NCBI RefSeq assembly: GCF_000224145.3
Contig: NW_004190416.2
Location: forward strand, 420,415-484,414
Reading direction: 5' to 3'
DNA from: Ciona intestinalis
Lineage: Eukaryota; Chordata; Ascidiacea; Phlebobranchia; Cionidae
DNA: 64,000 nucleotides
Each line of letters opens with the position of its first letter. The first letter of the stretch is position 1. The notes below the pieces were generated by a model that saw only the letters and a program-made list of their open reading frames with translations, ran no database searches and was not told where the DNA came from. Below, one piece after another: positions 1 through 13,300 of this stretch. The position numbers were made by a program, and so were the translations under genes.

Positions 1-372
1 CAATCTAGTTTGATTGGCAAGTCTTACAATAATACCCCCAATGCATTTATAATGTTACATGTACATTATATTGTTGTTTCAAACAACATTTAGACACCAA
101 GTGTTTCTCCACTCTTTCACACAACCAAAATATTAAACATAAATTAATAGAAAGGCTTTGGGGCCTAATTTCCGAAACTGTATTTCACACAATCACACAA
201 GCATAAGTAAATTCTATACAAAAAAGAATAATATCAATATCCACTATGTGTTAGGAAGCACTTTACACCCATCACTCATTTGATTTAAAATTCTTAATAT
301 TTTTTGGTATTCTCACTATGACGTAACAATCTTTCTCCGCGAATATTTTGTACAGTGATTTAATAGTATTGT

Positions 373-439
373 ATAGGCGCCAAACCTGGGGTGGCAGGGT
401 ATGCAGGTCTCCCCTGCATTTCAAAAGTTTGGCGCCTAT
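373..439. repeat. Perfect 13-bp inverted repeat with nested hairpin
   Basis: The arms ATAGGCGCCAAAC (373-385) and its exact reverse complement (427-439) enclose about 41 bases. The spacer itself holds a smaller ATGCAG/CTGCAT inverted pair. Each arm contains GGCGCC next to AAA/TTT, which resembles an E2F site. It could be a cruciform, a paired regulatory site or the relic of a small foldback element. Confidence 0.7.
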
Positions 440-661
440 GTTGTTACGTCACATGGGAATTCATGTTTGAAATTTTTCGAGATATTTTTATCAATTGTTT
501 TAAAATTTTAAAACTCCGAATTCGTATTTTGTTTATTGTGTCGTCATAGGGTAGACAATTACCGCACAATGACACGTGTCCAGGTTTTAAATACACGATT
601 TTGTATCTGACATTTCACCTTGTAAGTTATCTTAGACGAGCTATTTTGTAATTTTTTTTAA

Positions 662-761
662 TACAGTAGGGTAGGGGGTAGGGTGAAGACGGGACACCTA
701 CTACGGAATGGGACGAGAAAATAGAATGAAAAGGTGTCCCATCTTTACCCACCCTACTATA
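662..761. mobile_element. Repeat B MITE, internally deleted copy
   Basis: Repeat B is a roughly 190-200 bp element with terminal inverted repeats that begin near TAGTAGGGTGGGGTAAGATG and end with the complement near CACCCTACTATA, often flanked by TA. This copy keeps both termini but only about 100 bp in total. That is expected of a non-autonomous element, and no transposase reading frame is present. Confidence 0.75.
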
Positions 762-1230
762 ACGAAACGGCATTAGTTTTGCAAATTTGCAGGTTTAGGT
801 AAAATCTTTTGAAAAATGTGGAGTAAAATGGGCAGTCAACTTGTCAAATTATTTCTCCAATTGAGTATTAGGAGAAAACGCTTCGTTTCTTCAAGACACC
901 AAATGCTAAACTTCAAAGCGTTGACTAAAAGTTGCTAAAAATAAAATCTAAAAGATTTGATGTTTTTTTCAACACCCCGATAAGTGCGTGGCGTAGCACC
1001 TTATGTCACGCCCATGGAAACGTCATAAACGTTTGACTGTGATGTCATATAGAGGAGCAGTGAAGCGTGGACAACCACACCCGGCGTTGGCCCAAGTTTA
1101 TTTGCTCAATAACGTTGCCAAAATTCGTAAATTGACTAAAAATTCCAAACATTATCTGTTTATAGAATAGGAGAAGCGACCATGCGGGTTTTTAAACACA
1201 TCGTGTGCTAAAATACCCATTAAAGCACTG

Positions 1231-1428
1231 TATAATACTGTGGGGTAAGATGGTCACCGTTTGTACATATTATCCCATATTTCTAATCGTGTTTTAACAA
1301 TTAACAGTCGTCTATGTTGGAATCGTGTGGACACGGTTATATAATTTGTAAATATTCTGTGTTTACTATAAAATGGGACGATAAAAAAGAATGAAAACAT
1401 GGACCATCTTACCCCAAACTTATATAAT
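1231..1428. mobile_element. Repeat B MITE
   Basis: Full-length copy with degenerate ends (ACTGTGGGGTAAGATGG at the left, ATCTTACCCC at the right). Confidence 0.7.
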
Positions 1429-2238
1429 CTAAACATTGAACCACTGAGGTCCAGTAAAAAGTTGAAGTGAATGTAAATTTTTGATTTTCACGTGGCGGGC
1501 GGGGCAACTACAGTCGTTATAACACAAGTGTTCTGTGTTTTTTACTAGGTTAAAGTTGAATGTTATTTTATTGGTAATTCCGGCAATATCGCACATTAAG
1601 TCAACCGTATATACCTAGTTTAGTTTCGTATATAGGCGACATAGTTATGTATAGAAAGGAAACTTCGGAATAAATGGCTACTTATAGCACACCTGCCCCA
1701 CCCTAACCCGCAAGGTCAAATGTATTTCCCGTGTTTAGGCGTTTTGGTTAAGTTTTCTGATTTCGGAAAATACCGTTTGGTTTTCGAATTTATCCTCACT
1801 TCAGTTGGTACATTGTTTATTTAATTTCACTTAGCAACCTACACGAATCAAAGTGAAAACAAGCAATTACTGAAATCCTTTAAAAGCAAAATCAAGGGCG
1901 TGCCTATTTTGCTAACAGCAACAAACGCCTAATGGTGTTTTTGATTTCGGAAAGCGAAGTTTCCTGTAAAAGGGTTGTATAGTACACAGCATTGCACTAA
2001 TGTTTGGTAAGGAACGAAAACAGCACAAAATATAAACAAAAACAGATCCCATATTATATATATGTTGAATACGTTACAAATATCCAATGTCGTATAGGGA
2101 CGTATTGAGGATATATATAGGCGCACCCACGACAGCAAAGCGTAATGATATCAATATAATTTAAAATGAAGTTATTACGTCAACCCAACTTATTCCTATG
2201 CAATTCGCGCGGCTTGTCAAAGTAAAATAAACCCACGT

Positions 2239-2244
2239 TTTATT
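2239..2244 (-). promoter_or_regulatory. Possible polyadenylation signal for TMEM26-like gene
   Basis: AATAAA read on the minus strand, about 195 bases beyond the stop codon at 2440. It is the nearest canonical signal noticed, and its use is inferred. Confidence 0.4.
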
Positions 2245-2439
2245 TAGTTTCACTTATTTTGCGTTATGTTTGCAAGTCAACTTAAAGATTAAACTTTAAC
2301 CGCTATATCTATGTTAACCAGAATACATATCGTGTCAGTTTCGCTCTGCTAACAATTAATCTTCTATGACGTCGAACTGACGCCTGTCACTTAATGTTAC
2401 GTCATATCTACATCATACACCGCCTTGTGACGTAACAAT

Positions 2440-5400
2440 TCAATCATCTTGTCGTTTCGGTTCGATTTGGTCGAACGGTTTTTCCCTCCTGGTCGGTGCT
2501 ACGTCATCATCGTCTGAACTTTCAAAATCCACCGAATGCGGAAGTTCGATTTCCGCATCTGTTTCCGGTCTCTGTGAACTCATATCCGGTGTCGGGGAAA
2601 TTCTATTCTGTCTCTTTCTTAAGTCCGGGAAAGCCCCGTTTTCCGCCATGTTGTCTCCATCAGGTCTCGACCTCAAACCGTCGGATGTGATGTCATCGAC
2701 ACCTACGTCATCACGTATGACGTCATCATCGTCTTCATCAGGATCGAGATAGATAGTAATGAGACGATAGATTTGTAGGAGGAGCACCAGTAGGTTCTTG
2801 CAAGTAAAGAAAACCATCATCTGACTGACTACGTTCAAACCTGCGTTGGTGGGGTGGGTGTTAAAGTCAGTTGTGAAAATTTACTTTATCCTCGCCTGGC
2901 CAGAAAACGACAGTCGTTATCACATGGGTTTAACACCTCGTGCCAGCAGCCTACGAAATACCATGTATGTTACTTCGTAGGTAAACTGTGTGTATAATGA
3001 TATTTATACACTTTGTGCTCGCTGCTAAGACACCGAAAGACAGTGAGCATGAGGCGGTCGTAGTATCGTAGACTTAGACATGAAAACGTGTATAAGAGAA
3101 AACAAATTATTCCACCGTATTTTCTATATACTGGTCAAGGTGCCGGGAGACGTGGAATTTGATCGTATAACCCTTAATTGTATGCGCACATTTTATTCTG
3201 TGGGTGAGGTCTTCGAGAACGCTAAGAGTTTAATATGTAGGCCTAAGTTGGCCCATTTACCATATTATCCAAACATGTTTATATATGTCACCATATACTT
3301 ACCAACAAGCAGGTATAATCTGAAACATAAGAACGGCCCATCCTGCATTACTATTGTTGACATGATTCCAAGCACATCTGCATTCACAGAGTCGCAACCA
3401 CAGCGTCGTTTGCAGCAACCGCTGTGAAAATAAAACGTCCGAGATCAATTATTGCGAAAATGAGATTGCGTGCTCGAGGTTTTAGATTAGAAAAGCGGGT
3501 TTGAAATCGCAAGCCTTGTGCGTGATAGTTTGATTTTTGTTGTTTAGTGATTGGTCAATGAATGTAGTTTAAACTTGTGCCTAAAGGTTCCGAAAGAATA
3601 TATGCAATATATTTTAGTATAGACAGTTTGGTTTTGGTAACTATACGTCTAACCTTTTCGAATACGCTAACGAAGATAAAATTATTTAAAATAACAAAGA
3701 GAAAGTAATTAGCAGCAAAATGATAGTTTTTAAAATGCGCTGCAGGTAAAAACTACTGAAGAAAAAGTGTAAATTACAAAGCTTGTTTAAGTAGCAGTTG
3801 TCAACATAACGTAACGGTAGGCCTACTGTATTCAACACTTATAATATACAATAATGTTATTAAAATTAGGATATGATGAGGAATTAAATGCAAAACTACA
3901 ATCACCTGGTTTCGTAATGTGATACGTCATCAGAAATATCCCCTCTCGGTTTTCGAGACTTGACTGACGTGATAGCAAGTGTGTACTGCATGAGACTCCA
4001 CGTGTAAAGGATCAGGATCGGATATATAAGGTGCTGCGCTTGGATTACCTGAGTGGAGGGGGTGTTAAGTTTGTTGGAGTATAAAGGTAAGGATATATAA
4101 AACAGGTGGGGCAAGATGGGACATTTTTCATTTTGTCTCTCGTCCCATTTAGTATAGTAAACAAAGAATAATCAAATAATTTTATAGAATATATATATAT
4201 AGTACTGTAGAGGTTGGAAAGTGCTATTGAAGAGAAAGATTGGATTTCGTTAGAACATAATATTCTCTATGAATATATTAATCGTATTTTGAACAATTAA
4301 CAACGGTCTATGGGAGCATGGGGGTGGAACGACATTCGTTATAACACGGTTGTTTCATGCACCCCGCATACTCGCATAGGCTTACCGCATATGTAATTTT
4401 TCTGGTTATCGGGAAAAAACAAACTGCTGTATTCATATTACAGAAGGTTTGTCGTTGTTACACGTTAATGGATTTAAAAATAAAACATATTAGTTAAAAC
4501 GAAGTATCTGTCGTCAAGTCTTTATATGTGTCAATCGTTATGCGTTTGGGGTTTCAACCCTGCATGGATGAGGTTCACTATAGTTACATAACTTCTCCAT
4601 TATTTAATTTGATGAAGGAATAGATTAAGTCCCACTTTGGTCACCATGTATTAGCATGCAATGCGTTAATGTAGATTTAATTTAACACGAATGGGGCCCG
4701 TGTGTTGGTCAAATGCTCAAGTTCAGGTCTAATAACTAGTTAAGCCACCCCGAGGGATGGGCTCATTGATTTTCACTCGACTGTTTTCATCCTAACTAAA
4801 CAACTCGGAATAATTTGGTTAATTTTAAGGAGGGCAGGAGACTAAACGTCTAGCCGTGCAGACGTTATTCTTATTTTGACGCAAAAACCTTTACATTTTA
4901 GGATTTTTTTACCATTACGTCACGTATTAATAAATTTTATAATTTGGTTTTTCAAGATTTTCAAAACTGTTTTTATTAATTTATTCTGTCACGTTTCTTA
5001 ACCAATCATTTTTTATAATGGTATTTTATCCAATGACGTGCTTTAGGCCTATATATACTCACGTTTTCAAATGAATTGCCATCATGTTTGTTATTTTTAT
5101 TATTATGAGTTTCGTTATTGTATTCAAAGAGATAAAAATATGTTTTTAATTTAATTGTTTCAAAAGTTCTAAGTTTGTTTGTTACGTATTACTAATTATT
5201 TGTCTGTAATTCGAGAAACAACAAAGCTTTATATGACGTCACAGCACACAATCACTTATACTGGAATTGAAATAATCAAACCAATTATGACATCACACTA
5301 CAAATTTTTAAAGCACTTGTTTACCAACAAAGCCATTAGAAACCGACCCAATCCAACGTAGTACTAACCCGCCACATTAAAACCACCCACCGAGTAACAT

Positions 5401-8148
5401 TGGCAACATGACCACACCTTAAGACACTTCGTTACATACCGCCCCATTTAAACGTATAGTCACACAGGAATCTTTACGTAAGGATTGAAATATTTGAACA
5501 TCCTAGTCAGACCTAGTGTGTGGGGTGAAACATACGCCGCATGCTTTTGTTATAAGTTAATTATGTGTATTTCGGGTAATGTGCTAATTTAGGCTTAAAT
5601 ACCAAGTTCCATGGCATGTCTTGCCGTATAGGACCTCGCTCTTATAAAATAGAATGTGGAAATAGGGTGTTGGGTTAATGGGCGAACTCTGGCCTAAATT
5701 CCAGGGTTAATGGCGGATCTCATTGTAGGACCCCATATAGAATAGAACATTTATTAAAAATAGATTGCGATTTTGTATCTTAGCCTATACGTTTTACAAT
5801 TTAGTATACAGCCCAACGTCTCTGATCATTTTTTATTATAAACCTTTTTAAGGTTTATGTTATAACGTTGTTATCTAGCATTCGTAACAAGTAAGTTGCC
5901 CATACCACTCAAGTTATGAACTTCCGCTCAAGCACATTGTTTTTAACGCGAAATCAAGCGAAATATATTTAGTGACCGTAAACTGGGCTATCTTTATATA
6001 CAGTATCACGTACAGTGTACAAACATTGGCATGTCTCATAGTACAATCAACGTAGGCCATTTTATAAGCATTAGTTTTGGTAACTGCAGTTGTGTTTTTT
6101 TAATGAATGAATGACAATTATTTATCCTCGCGTGATAACTGCTGGTAAGCGGGCACAATGTGTATGAAACAGAACACTCGTGTTATAACGATTGCCGTTG
6201 CTCCGCCATGCGAGGACAAATAAGTTACATACGTGGTAACTTATAAGCGGGCACGAGGTGTATGAAACAGAACACCTGTGTTATAACGACTGTGGTTGCC
6301 CCGCCACGCAAGGATAAATAAGTTACATTCATTCCTTTATTCATTGAACACCACAGTACAGTGACATCATATTCACCTCTTTTTCTTTAAAGACTTCAAA
6401 CAATTCCATGATGTCCGCTGCCATCCCAAGGTAGACAAGGAGGAGTTGAGATAATTGGTTCCGACTAATCTTCCCCTTAGGGAGGACCCATCTCCCGATG
6501 ATCAGGATAAAGAGAAGAGATTGCTCCATTGCTAACGCCCATCCGGAAAGATCTAACGAGATCTGGACTCCGATCTGTGAGTATAGTTGTTTTGTAATGT
6601 ATAATATATCGTTATTCGATCAATATTTTGCTGCTAGTTTTCTTTGAGGCGTATATAGGAGAGTGGAAGGATGGGACACCTTTTTATTCTATTTTTTTTC
6701 CTTTCCAAATTGGTAGTAAACAAAGAATATTTAGGGAAATTTAAATTCTCATGACTTCTATAGACCGTTGTTAATTCTTTTCTTTGATATTTTAATCATT
6801 TTGTTTTTTTTGCCATCGTATTCTAAGCTATAAAGAAAATTTAGGGCAACGGAGAAATGAATGTAACTTTCTTTAACCTCGCGTGGCCAGAAAACGATAG
6901 CCGTTAAACATGAGTGTCCTGTTTCATACACCTTGTGCCCGCTTACGAGTTAAAGGATTAAGAAAAATCACATGTGAAATATGTTTAATATAGCGTGGGT
7001 TTAAATGTTCGTGTGTTAGCGTAACAGCAACTTAACAATAACATTGAGTTTATTTAAAATCTTTTGACATCGGATTAATTCACAGTGGTCACTTTGATGC
7101 GATAATAGTGTATATAAAGTGGTAAATACGATGTGGAATTTTCCTTTTTAGATTTTTGACGCCGTAATGTTGTTACGTCACACTTTGTGGCTTCGTTTAA
7201 ATGTACAAACTTTTTAGATTGCCTGACATTAGAAACTTAACGGCTTTTAGTAAATATAGGTTTTCTGGTAAAACATGTAAACTTTATTTATCCAACGTAT
7301 TATCTGCCATACGAAGAGTTATTATCAGGGTTTAATCAACCTTACGTTTTTATACCAGAAGAGCTAATTACTTATATATTACGTTATGCCTTGTAGCAAC
7401 AACACGGAATAAGAATTACTACGTCACTTATACGTAACAAACCACTTACCCCTAATACTTGTGAAGACGCTATCGCTGTCCCATTATTGCGGAGGAGAAC
7501 TGACAATCGTTCGTTGTTAAGCTGTAGTTCTAGAAGCCACAGCGAAGGGATGGCGGCCACAAGGTAGCAGAATATACCAGGTGAAAACCTGTTTTTGTTT
7601 TAAATATATGTATAACGTATTTATCCTCACGCATCAGCGGGGAAACGACAGTCATTATAACATAGATGTTCTGTTTTATACACTTCGTGCCCTCTAAGTT
7701 ATCACGTATGTAACTTCTTTATTCTCACGTGGGGCGGGAAACAATAATGGTAGCAGCATCAAGCCCCGAACTGAAGCTCTATAACCTAGAGGTGGGCGGA
7801 GCTCAAATCTGGCGCCTCGGAGTAACAGTATATGCATGTATACGTAGATTTACACGATGTTATATACTACTCCGTTTTTCGTTATGATTCCCGAAAAAAG
7901 AGAATAAAGTCGTTAATTTATTCAACTTACCATTTCCATTCCTGCCCACCGTTCAGTATCAACGTCACAACAGTTTCAATACAAAGTCCAATTAGTAGCA
8001 ACACAAGGAGCCAATACAATGTGTTGTTGTAAGCGATCACCACTCTCCAAGCTGATACCACGCAGTGCAAAGCGAATATTACCCTTACTACTAACGCTAT
8101 GACAGGGCGCAACGCTATGCGCTTGCATTTGTCTAACACCTTGCCCAT
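2440..8148 (-). CDS. tmem26: TMEM26 family multi-pass membrane protein
   Basis: Six exons on the minus strand: 8148-7931, 7588-7450, 6574-6377, 4033-3906, 3421-3303 and 2840-2440. All join in phase and give about 400 residues. The start is the ATG at 8148. Family signatures match vertebrate TMEM26: SLWLLEL (exon 2), IIGRWVLPKGKISRNQLSQ and AADIMELFE (exon 3), YPILILYTWSLMQ (exon 4), QDGPFLCFRL (exon 5) and QMMVFFTCKN with LQIYRL (exon 6). Several hydrophobic segments predict a polytopic membrane protein. The last roughly 110 residues form a hydrophilic, Asp-rich, presumably cytosolic tail with DEDDDD and SSDDDD runs. Mouse TMEM26 is known as a beige-fat marker, but its molecular function is not established. 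It is head-to-head with RICTOR. The family call is strong; the splice boundaries are by eye. Confidence 0.93.
2876..2975 (-). mobile_element. Repeat A element, reverse copy
   Basis: Repeat A is a roughly 90-95 bp unit: GTAACTTGTAAGCGGGCACG, then GAGGTGTATGAAACAGAACA, ending GCGAGGATAAATAAGTTACA. This degenerate reverse copy lies in intron 5 of the TMEM26-like gene, close to its last exon. Confidence 0.65.
4095..4400. mobile_element. Composite of repeat B and repeat A
   Basis: Repeat B sequence starts at GGTGGGGCAAGATGGGACAT and runs on to its internal AACAATTAACAACGGTCTAT section. There it meets a reverse repeat A fragment (about 4320-4400). This suggests one element inserted into or recombined with the other, upstream of exon 4 of the TMEM26-like gene. 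Confidence 0.55.
5592..5745. repeat. Repeat C, about 1.5 units
   Basis: Repeat C is a dispersed, often tandem unit recognisable by GGGCCAACTCTGGCCTAAAT, CATGGCATGCCTCACTGTAG and GACCTCACCCATATAGAATA. This copy lies in intron 3 of the TMEM26-like gene. Confidence 0.65.
6140..6330 (+). mobile_element. Repeat A, two tandem units
   Basis: Two direct units. The second is followed by ACATTCATTCCTTTATTCATTG and lies just downstream of exon 3 of the TMEM26-like gene. Confidence 0.75.
6655..6800. mobile_element. Repeat B, partial copy
   Basis: The left end (GAGTGGAAGGATGGGACACC) and the GTAAACAAAGAATATTT interior are present. The right terminus is lost. Confidence 0.6.
6862..6957 (-). mobile_element. 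Repeat A, reverse copy
   Basis: Single reverse unit ending CCTTGTGCCCGCTTACGAGT, in intron 2 of the TMEM26-like gene. Confidence 0.7.
7613..7752 (-). mobile_element. Repeat A, reverse copy plus partial unit
   Basis: About one and a half reverse units, beginning about 25 bp upstream of exon 2 of the TMEM26-like gene. Confidence 0.65.
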
Positions 8149-10308
8149 TTTCAATTAAATTTTAACTTAAGTAACAATTTGCTTAAGCTCCGTCTTCGCT
8201 GCTAAACTAAAGCAGACTTCGTCACCGGATGTCCATTTTATAAGCTAAATTAAAAATAGAAATTCCTTTAAAAAGCGTTTAATCTTTAGCACCAGCCTAC
8301 GGTAGTAGTTTATTATGTTAACTTCAAAATGGTGTCGCTATCTTTTCATAGGGCATAGACCACACTGTATCTTGATAAATTTAAAATAAAATGTTTCTTT
8401 GCGTTTTAATTTTAGAAGTTGTAGTTTTTATTTCAACGTAATTAAAACTTTAAACATCATGCAAAAATTTAAGCTACGTTAGGTAAACTGGACCTTAAAA
8501 ATACGCGCTCCCCTTTATGGAAAAACAAATGTTATATTTATGAACTACGTCATTTTATAATAAGTTTATGAATAGAATTCACTACTTTGTTGTTGTTCGT
8601 GTTGAACTAGAACTGAAGGTAAGTTTATTTGTTGAAGGCTCAACATTAACGAATTTTGCAATAATTAGCTGTTCTTATTACAAATTAAGTGGGTTTTAGG
8701 AGTTTAGCATTACTATTGTAGTGTAGAGAAGACTGTAGTCTTAATTTTCTAAATTTGTATTTTCTTTCTATGCGAAACGAAGTAAAGGATTTTACGGAAA
8801 TTATTGTGTTTTGTTGCTCATAAGTTTCAGTACAGTGCTAGTGAAGTATCCCCCCCATTAGTAATTCATCTCAAGCTATATCCCTAACGTTTCCCCCTAT
8901 TAAGGATTGGGTGTTATTTTCCATATATTTTTATGACTGCTTACAAGTTACCACGTATGCAGTTTGTTGGACCTTTGTAGGAAATTGCACCTAAGTTTCT
9001 TTGCATCACTACATGTTGAAAAGTTTGATGTCTATGTTTGTATGTCCTACTGGGGGTGCTAGTGAAGAAACCGCCCCTGTGTTATCTGCTAACTAACTTA
9101 TTTAATCAATAAACCCTAACTAACCCCCTATAACTTTTAACTACCAACCTCTAACCACCAACCTCTAATACTTTACACCAGCCTAATATGTATCACACAA
9201 AAGGATTCCTCTGGTAACGTACCACTACCAGAGGGACTAATACCTAAATTTATATATCTATTTCACCCCAGGCTCACCTCAGTCTAACTTAACATTGAGG
9301 TGAAATAATAAACATGTGACGCTGTGAATTGATTCTTGGTAACATGTCCTCCCTTGCTGTGATCCCAGCATCTTCTAAGAGGGTTAAAAGCCTTCGGATC
9401 CGAACTGGAAGATCAGGATCAGGTCATCATTTTAATCTTTATCATTTTGTTTTTACCCTGTATGACCTCACCCATATAGAACAGAATGTTCATATACAAT
9501 GTTGAGGTAATGGGCCAACTCTGGCCTAAATCCCAGATCCCATGGCATGCCTCACTGTAGGACCTCATCCATATAGAATAGAATGTGCATATAAAAGGTT
9601 GGGGTTTTGGGGTAATGGGCCAACTCTGGCCTAAATCCCAAATCCCATGGCGTGCCTCACTGTAGGACCTCACCCATATAGAATAGAATGTGCATGTACA
9701 AGGTTGAGGTAATGGGCCAACTCTGCTCAAAATCTCAGGTCCGAAAGCATGGCACACCGACTGTAGCACTTCTCTCATGTAAAATAGAATATAATATGCT
9801 GTAATATGTAAAGTAACATAGGTTAGATTCTACCCCTTTGTTAACAGTATGAAGAAACTCTTTAGCTCGAATGTCGCTACTTATCTTTCTTGTCAGGCAA
9901 ATGTTTTAGTATTTTACCACACATCAGGTCATTTAAATCTTTGAGACAAATATTGTTGTTTTTTTTAAGACAAGTTGAATAACATTACTGTCAAGTAGCT
10001 ATGTTTTGGTTGTTTATTACACATCAGATGAGGTAAAGCCTATTTCCTATGTTCTGAAATTTGGATTTCACGAATTTGTTTATATAAATATATAATTCAA
10101 TTTTTACATGTTTGTTTCCTTGCCAAACACTAACACTACCAACTCATAACTTGACTTACTCCAATGTTTTCATTACAACGTCTTAACAAAGTTTAAATTC
10201 AGGTCGTTTTGAACACAATGATGATACGATTCCAATTGATTTATCCCGAGGTAAATAAACAAAATCACATAGCCATGGTGGCATACAAGGAATTGCATTG
10301 CTTTCACC
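8149..10308. other. Head-to-head intergenic region between TMEM26-like gene and RICTOR
   Basis: The promoters of both divergent genes should lie here. A strong donor-like AAG|gtaagt sits at 8618/8619. It could end an untranslated leader exon of RICTOR, because the frame read from the ATG at 8571 cannot join RICTOR exon 1 in phase. No clear TATA box was identified. The right half is mostly repeat C (9455-9795). Confidence 0.45.
9455..9795. repeat. Repeat C array, about four units
   Basis: About four similar units of roughly 75-95 bp, each with GGGCCAACTCTG and CTCACTGTAGGACCTCA. The open frame running through them on the minus strand (9778-9419) repeats itself and is a by-product of the array. 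Confidence 0.8.
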
Positions 10309-13300
10309 ATGCACCTAAACCACCTATCCATTAACCACTTCATCTTTTCATTAGATCCCAATGAGATACTGAAGGAAATTCTAATCAACGTCTCGGCCAA
10401 GCAGAGAGTTTCAACGGAACGAAAACTTGGCCATCTCAATAACTTAGTGAAGGTAAAAACAATCCCATGTTGTTGGTTAGTTACTTCACTGCAAGTGTGC
10501 AAGGACCATGATTATTTTATATATTTGTGTTGTAATGCTTATTTTATGTGACCATACACATACTTATTATTTGTTATCATACTTGTTTTGTGCAAAGTTT
10601 ATGCATAGTTTTAAGTAGTAGTGGCAAGCATCCAGGCAGTTCCCTCTAATAAACAAATATATCAAAACACAACAATTTGCTTGTATACAAATTGTAACAG
10701 CAATAAATCAGTGATAAAAATATGTTTTTCCACAATATATTTACATGTTCTTATCTCTATTATCTGGGTTTAAAAAAGTTACAAATTATAATAAGCTTGA
10801 ATGGAAAATTCCCATCTTAATAGGCAGCAGTATAGTTTACACTACAATGCATTTCTCTTTACTATAACAACACGATAGATGCTATCTCTCCACATGACTT
10901 GGTTGAGCAGCTGGCGTGCGGTCCATTAATCCTCATTCAATTTCAATTCAGTGTTTCCCTTATATACTACATAACAATACATGCTTCTATATTAACAATA
11001 CGTGGTTTATCATAAGCTCTTGCTAAATTAAACAGCAGGTGCCAATGTACCATATAATAAACTATGGGCTCATTGTTACTCCATATATAGGCTCAATACA
11101 TTGTGTGTATATTTAGACTATGTTCCTTGTATTGAATTCCTACAAAGCGGATTATAAACATGAGTGGGTGTGATGGGTGTGATGCCTAATTTACTATCTC
11201 TGCTTTGTTATGTGTAAAACTCAAATATTTAAACGTGGGCGTCTGTCGTTTTATTCAAGTCACAATGAATCTTTTTAATCCATAATTTTTATTCAAACTT
11301 TTTTTAACTTTATTTTTTAATTTATGTAATCCATTTTAGTTTATGTAATCCATATTTTTTTCCTAGTTATTCTGCAGTGTACCAGATGATGATGTCATCA
11401 CAATTCCTATGGAAGTTATTATGACATGGTAAGACCACTCCAAGTATAATATATATATATATTTAATATAACTTTAACATTTAAATAAACATTGTTTTTA
11501 TTTGTAAAACCCATTGCGAAGATCATTTTCAAAAAGATAAACACAATTTACAAAGTCTTGATGTTTCTAATGAATTACAAATATAATATATTATTTTCCC
11601 AGTGTTGTAAACTGCTATCCTTATTTCTAATACATATACGATACACCCCTTTTATCTTTCTGTATAACATCCCCAATATTTCCCCATAGTTTGAAACCGA
11701 CACTGGTGTCCGAAGTAAAAGAAGTCCGAGCTGCAGGTGTTCGAGCTTACAGATATCTTATCAATGATGAACCGAGCAAAAGGATTTTTATGGATCTCAA
11801 ACTAGACTACCTCATTACTAAGTGGGTTGCTCAAAATGACTTTTTTGTCGAATATACCTTTTTATCTAAAAGTCTTTTAAAACGTTTTTTGCCGAACAGT
11901 GGATCTTGTTCTTTCCGAATACAAATATAGTTTATGGGGTCATTCATTTACTTTTATTTTAAATTGTGAAATCTGATGCAGTCCATACTTATCCATACTA
12001 GAGGAAAATTTTAGTGAAATTGTATATTTTGACTTTCTAATAATTTATTTCTAATCGAACAGGAATACTCGAATAAAAAACAATTTTGTAGCAAAAAGTT
12101 CAACCAGTTTTCTTAATTACCATTTTTATAATTGTATGTGGTAAAATTTTGATCTATTTTATAATATTTCTATTCATCAGATGTCTTGACATCAGTCATT
12201 TCAACGAAGTGGAGCGAATCCAAGCGATCCGATTGGTTCGTAAAATTGCACATATTAAACAACGGACCAATGAGACGATAATCCCACTTTCCCTCGCTTC
12301 GTGTATCGTTTCTGTGTCACTAGGTGGAGCTGAAGAGCGAGACCGAGTTTATCGTACTTGCCTCGCTGTGCTGTGCGAACTTGGTAGGTTCATTAGGTTG
12401 GCTGGTTAGATGGTAAATTAATTATGTTGTCATATATTGGCGCATAACATAGTATAAGGTTATGTACCATGGGAATACTATGTATGGAATACATAAACCA
12501 GAGCACACATACTTAGTGTGCCATGTAAAGGGCGCAGTGTAAATTAATCTACAAAACTAGTTTAGCCCATTAGTATATACCTATTTTGAGATTTTGTGCC
12601 CTTCTTAGGGAAATAATTATAATATGTTAGAAAACTTCTCCTTTTCGTGTCCCTGAATGTTTAAAACTGTTTAAATTTGTTCACAATGCTCTAAAATTGA
12701 ACGTTTTGAGCTTTAAACGGCCAATTTTTCAAAATTTGGTGTTTCGAAACATATTGTGACTTATACAAGTACAACACCCTAATTTATTAATTGACGTTGC
12801 TGTAAAATTTACATCTAAACATACTGGGATCCCTTTAAACAACTGTAATAAATTGATAATAAATTCTGCCAATCTGACCCTGATTTGGTGCTCATAAAGT
12901 TTTTGTTTGGATTTTTGGTAAAACAATACAGGTTCTGGTATTACAAAAACATAAAAGACAAAAATCAACATATAAATAAATATTAAATACCCTATTTATA
13001 TATTGTTGACAAAATTTTCCAGCGTTGCTCCAGCCCTGGTTAGTGGTGCGTTGTAATGGGATTCTTGCATTGATCAACGCTGTGTTGGAATGCCATATGT
13101 ACCAGAGGATAAACGAATGTTTGTGCATGTCGCTCATGCATATTATCAACCACCCATGCATAAGGTAAGACGTTCATAATATTGAGTTAAATGTGTTAGG
13201 TGTAGGTTAAGATTGCCAAGTAGGTTGTATGATATATGACACCAAGATTTCTTCATGAAAATATAATAATTATAAGTATATATAGTTTTTGGCACTGGTG

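Larger units (their letters stand above)
1..2238. other. Left intergenic region, repeat-rich
   Basis: I see no convincing coding exon here. The stretch holds an inverted repeat (373-439), two repeat B elements (662-761 and 1231-1428) and AT-rich single-copy DNA. The short open frames that can be read lack splice-site support or overlap repeats. A gene whose exons lie outside the window could still have an intron here. Confidence 0.5.

Noticed and set aside
3080..3427. 115-codon plus-strand open frame
   Set aside because: It overlaps exon 5 of the TMEM26-like gene on the opposite strand, which has family matches and splice sites. This frame has neither.
8571..8618. MNRIHYFVVV... frame ending in a strong donor, as RICTOR exon 1
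   Set aside because: It ends in phase 0. Joined to 10355 it gives an early stop, and the phase that fits exon 10355 has an upstream stop close by. It may still be an untranslated leader.
9419..9778. 119-codon minus-strand open frame with internal repeats
   Set aside because: It is the translation of the repeat C array. The peptide repeat simply mirrors the DNA units.
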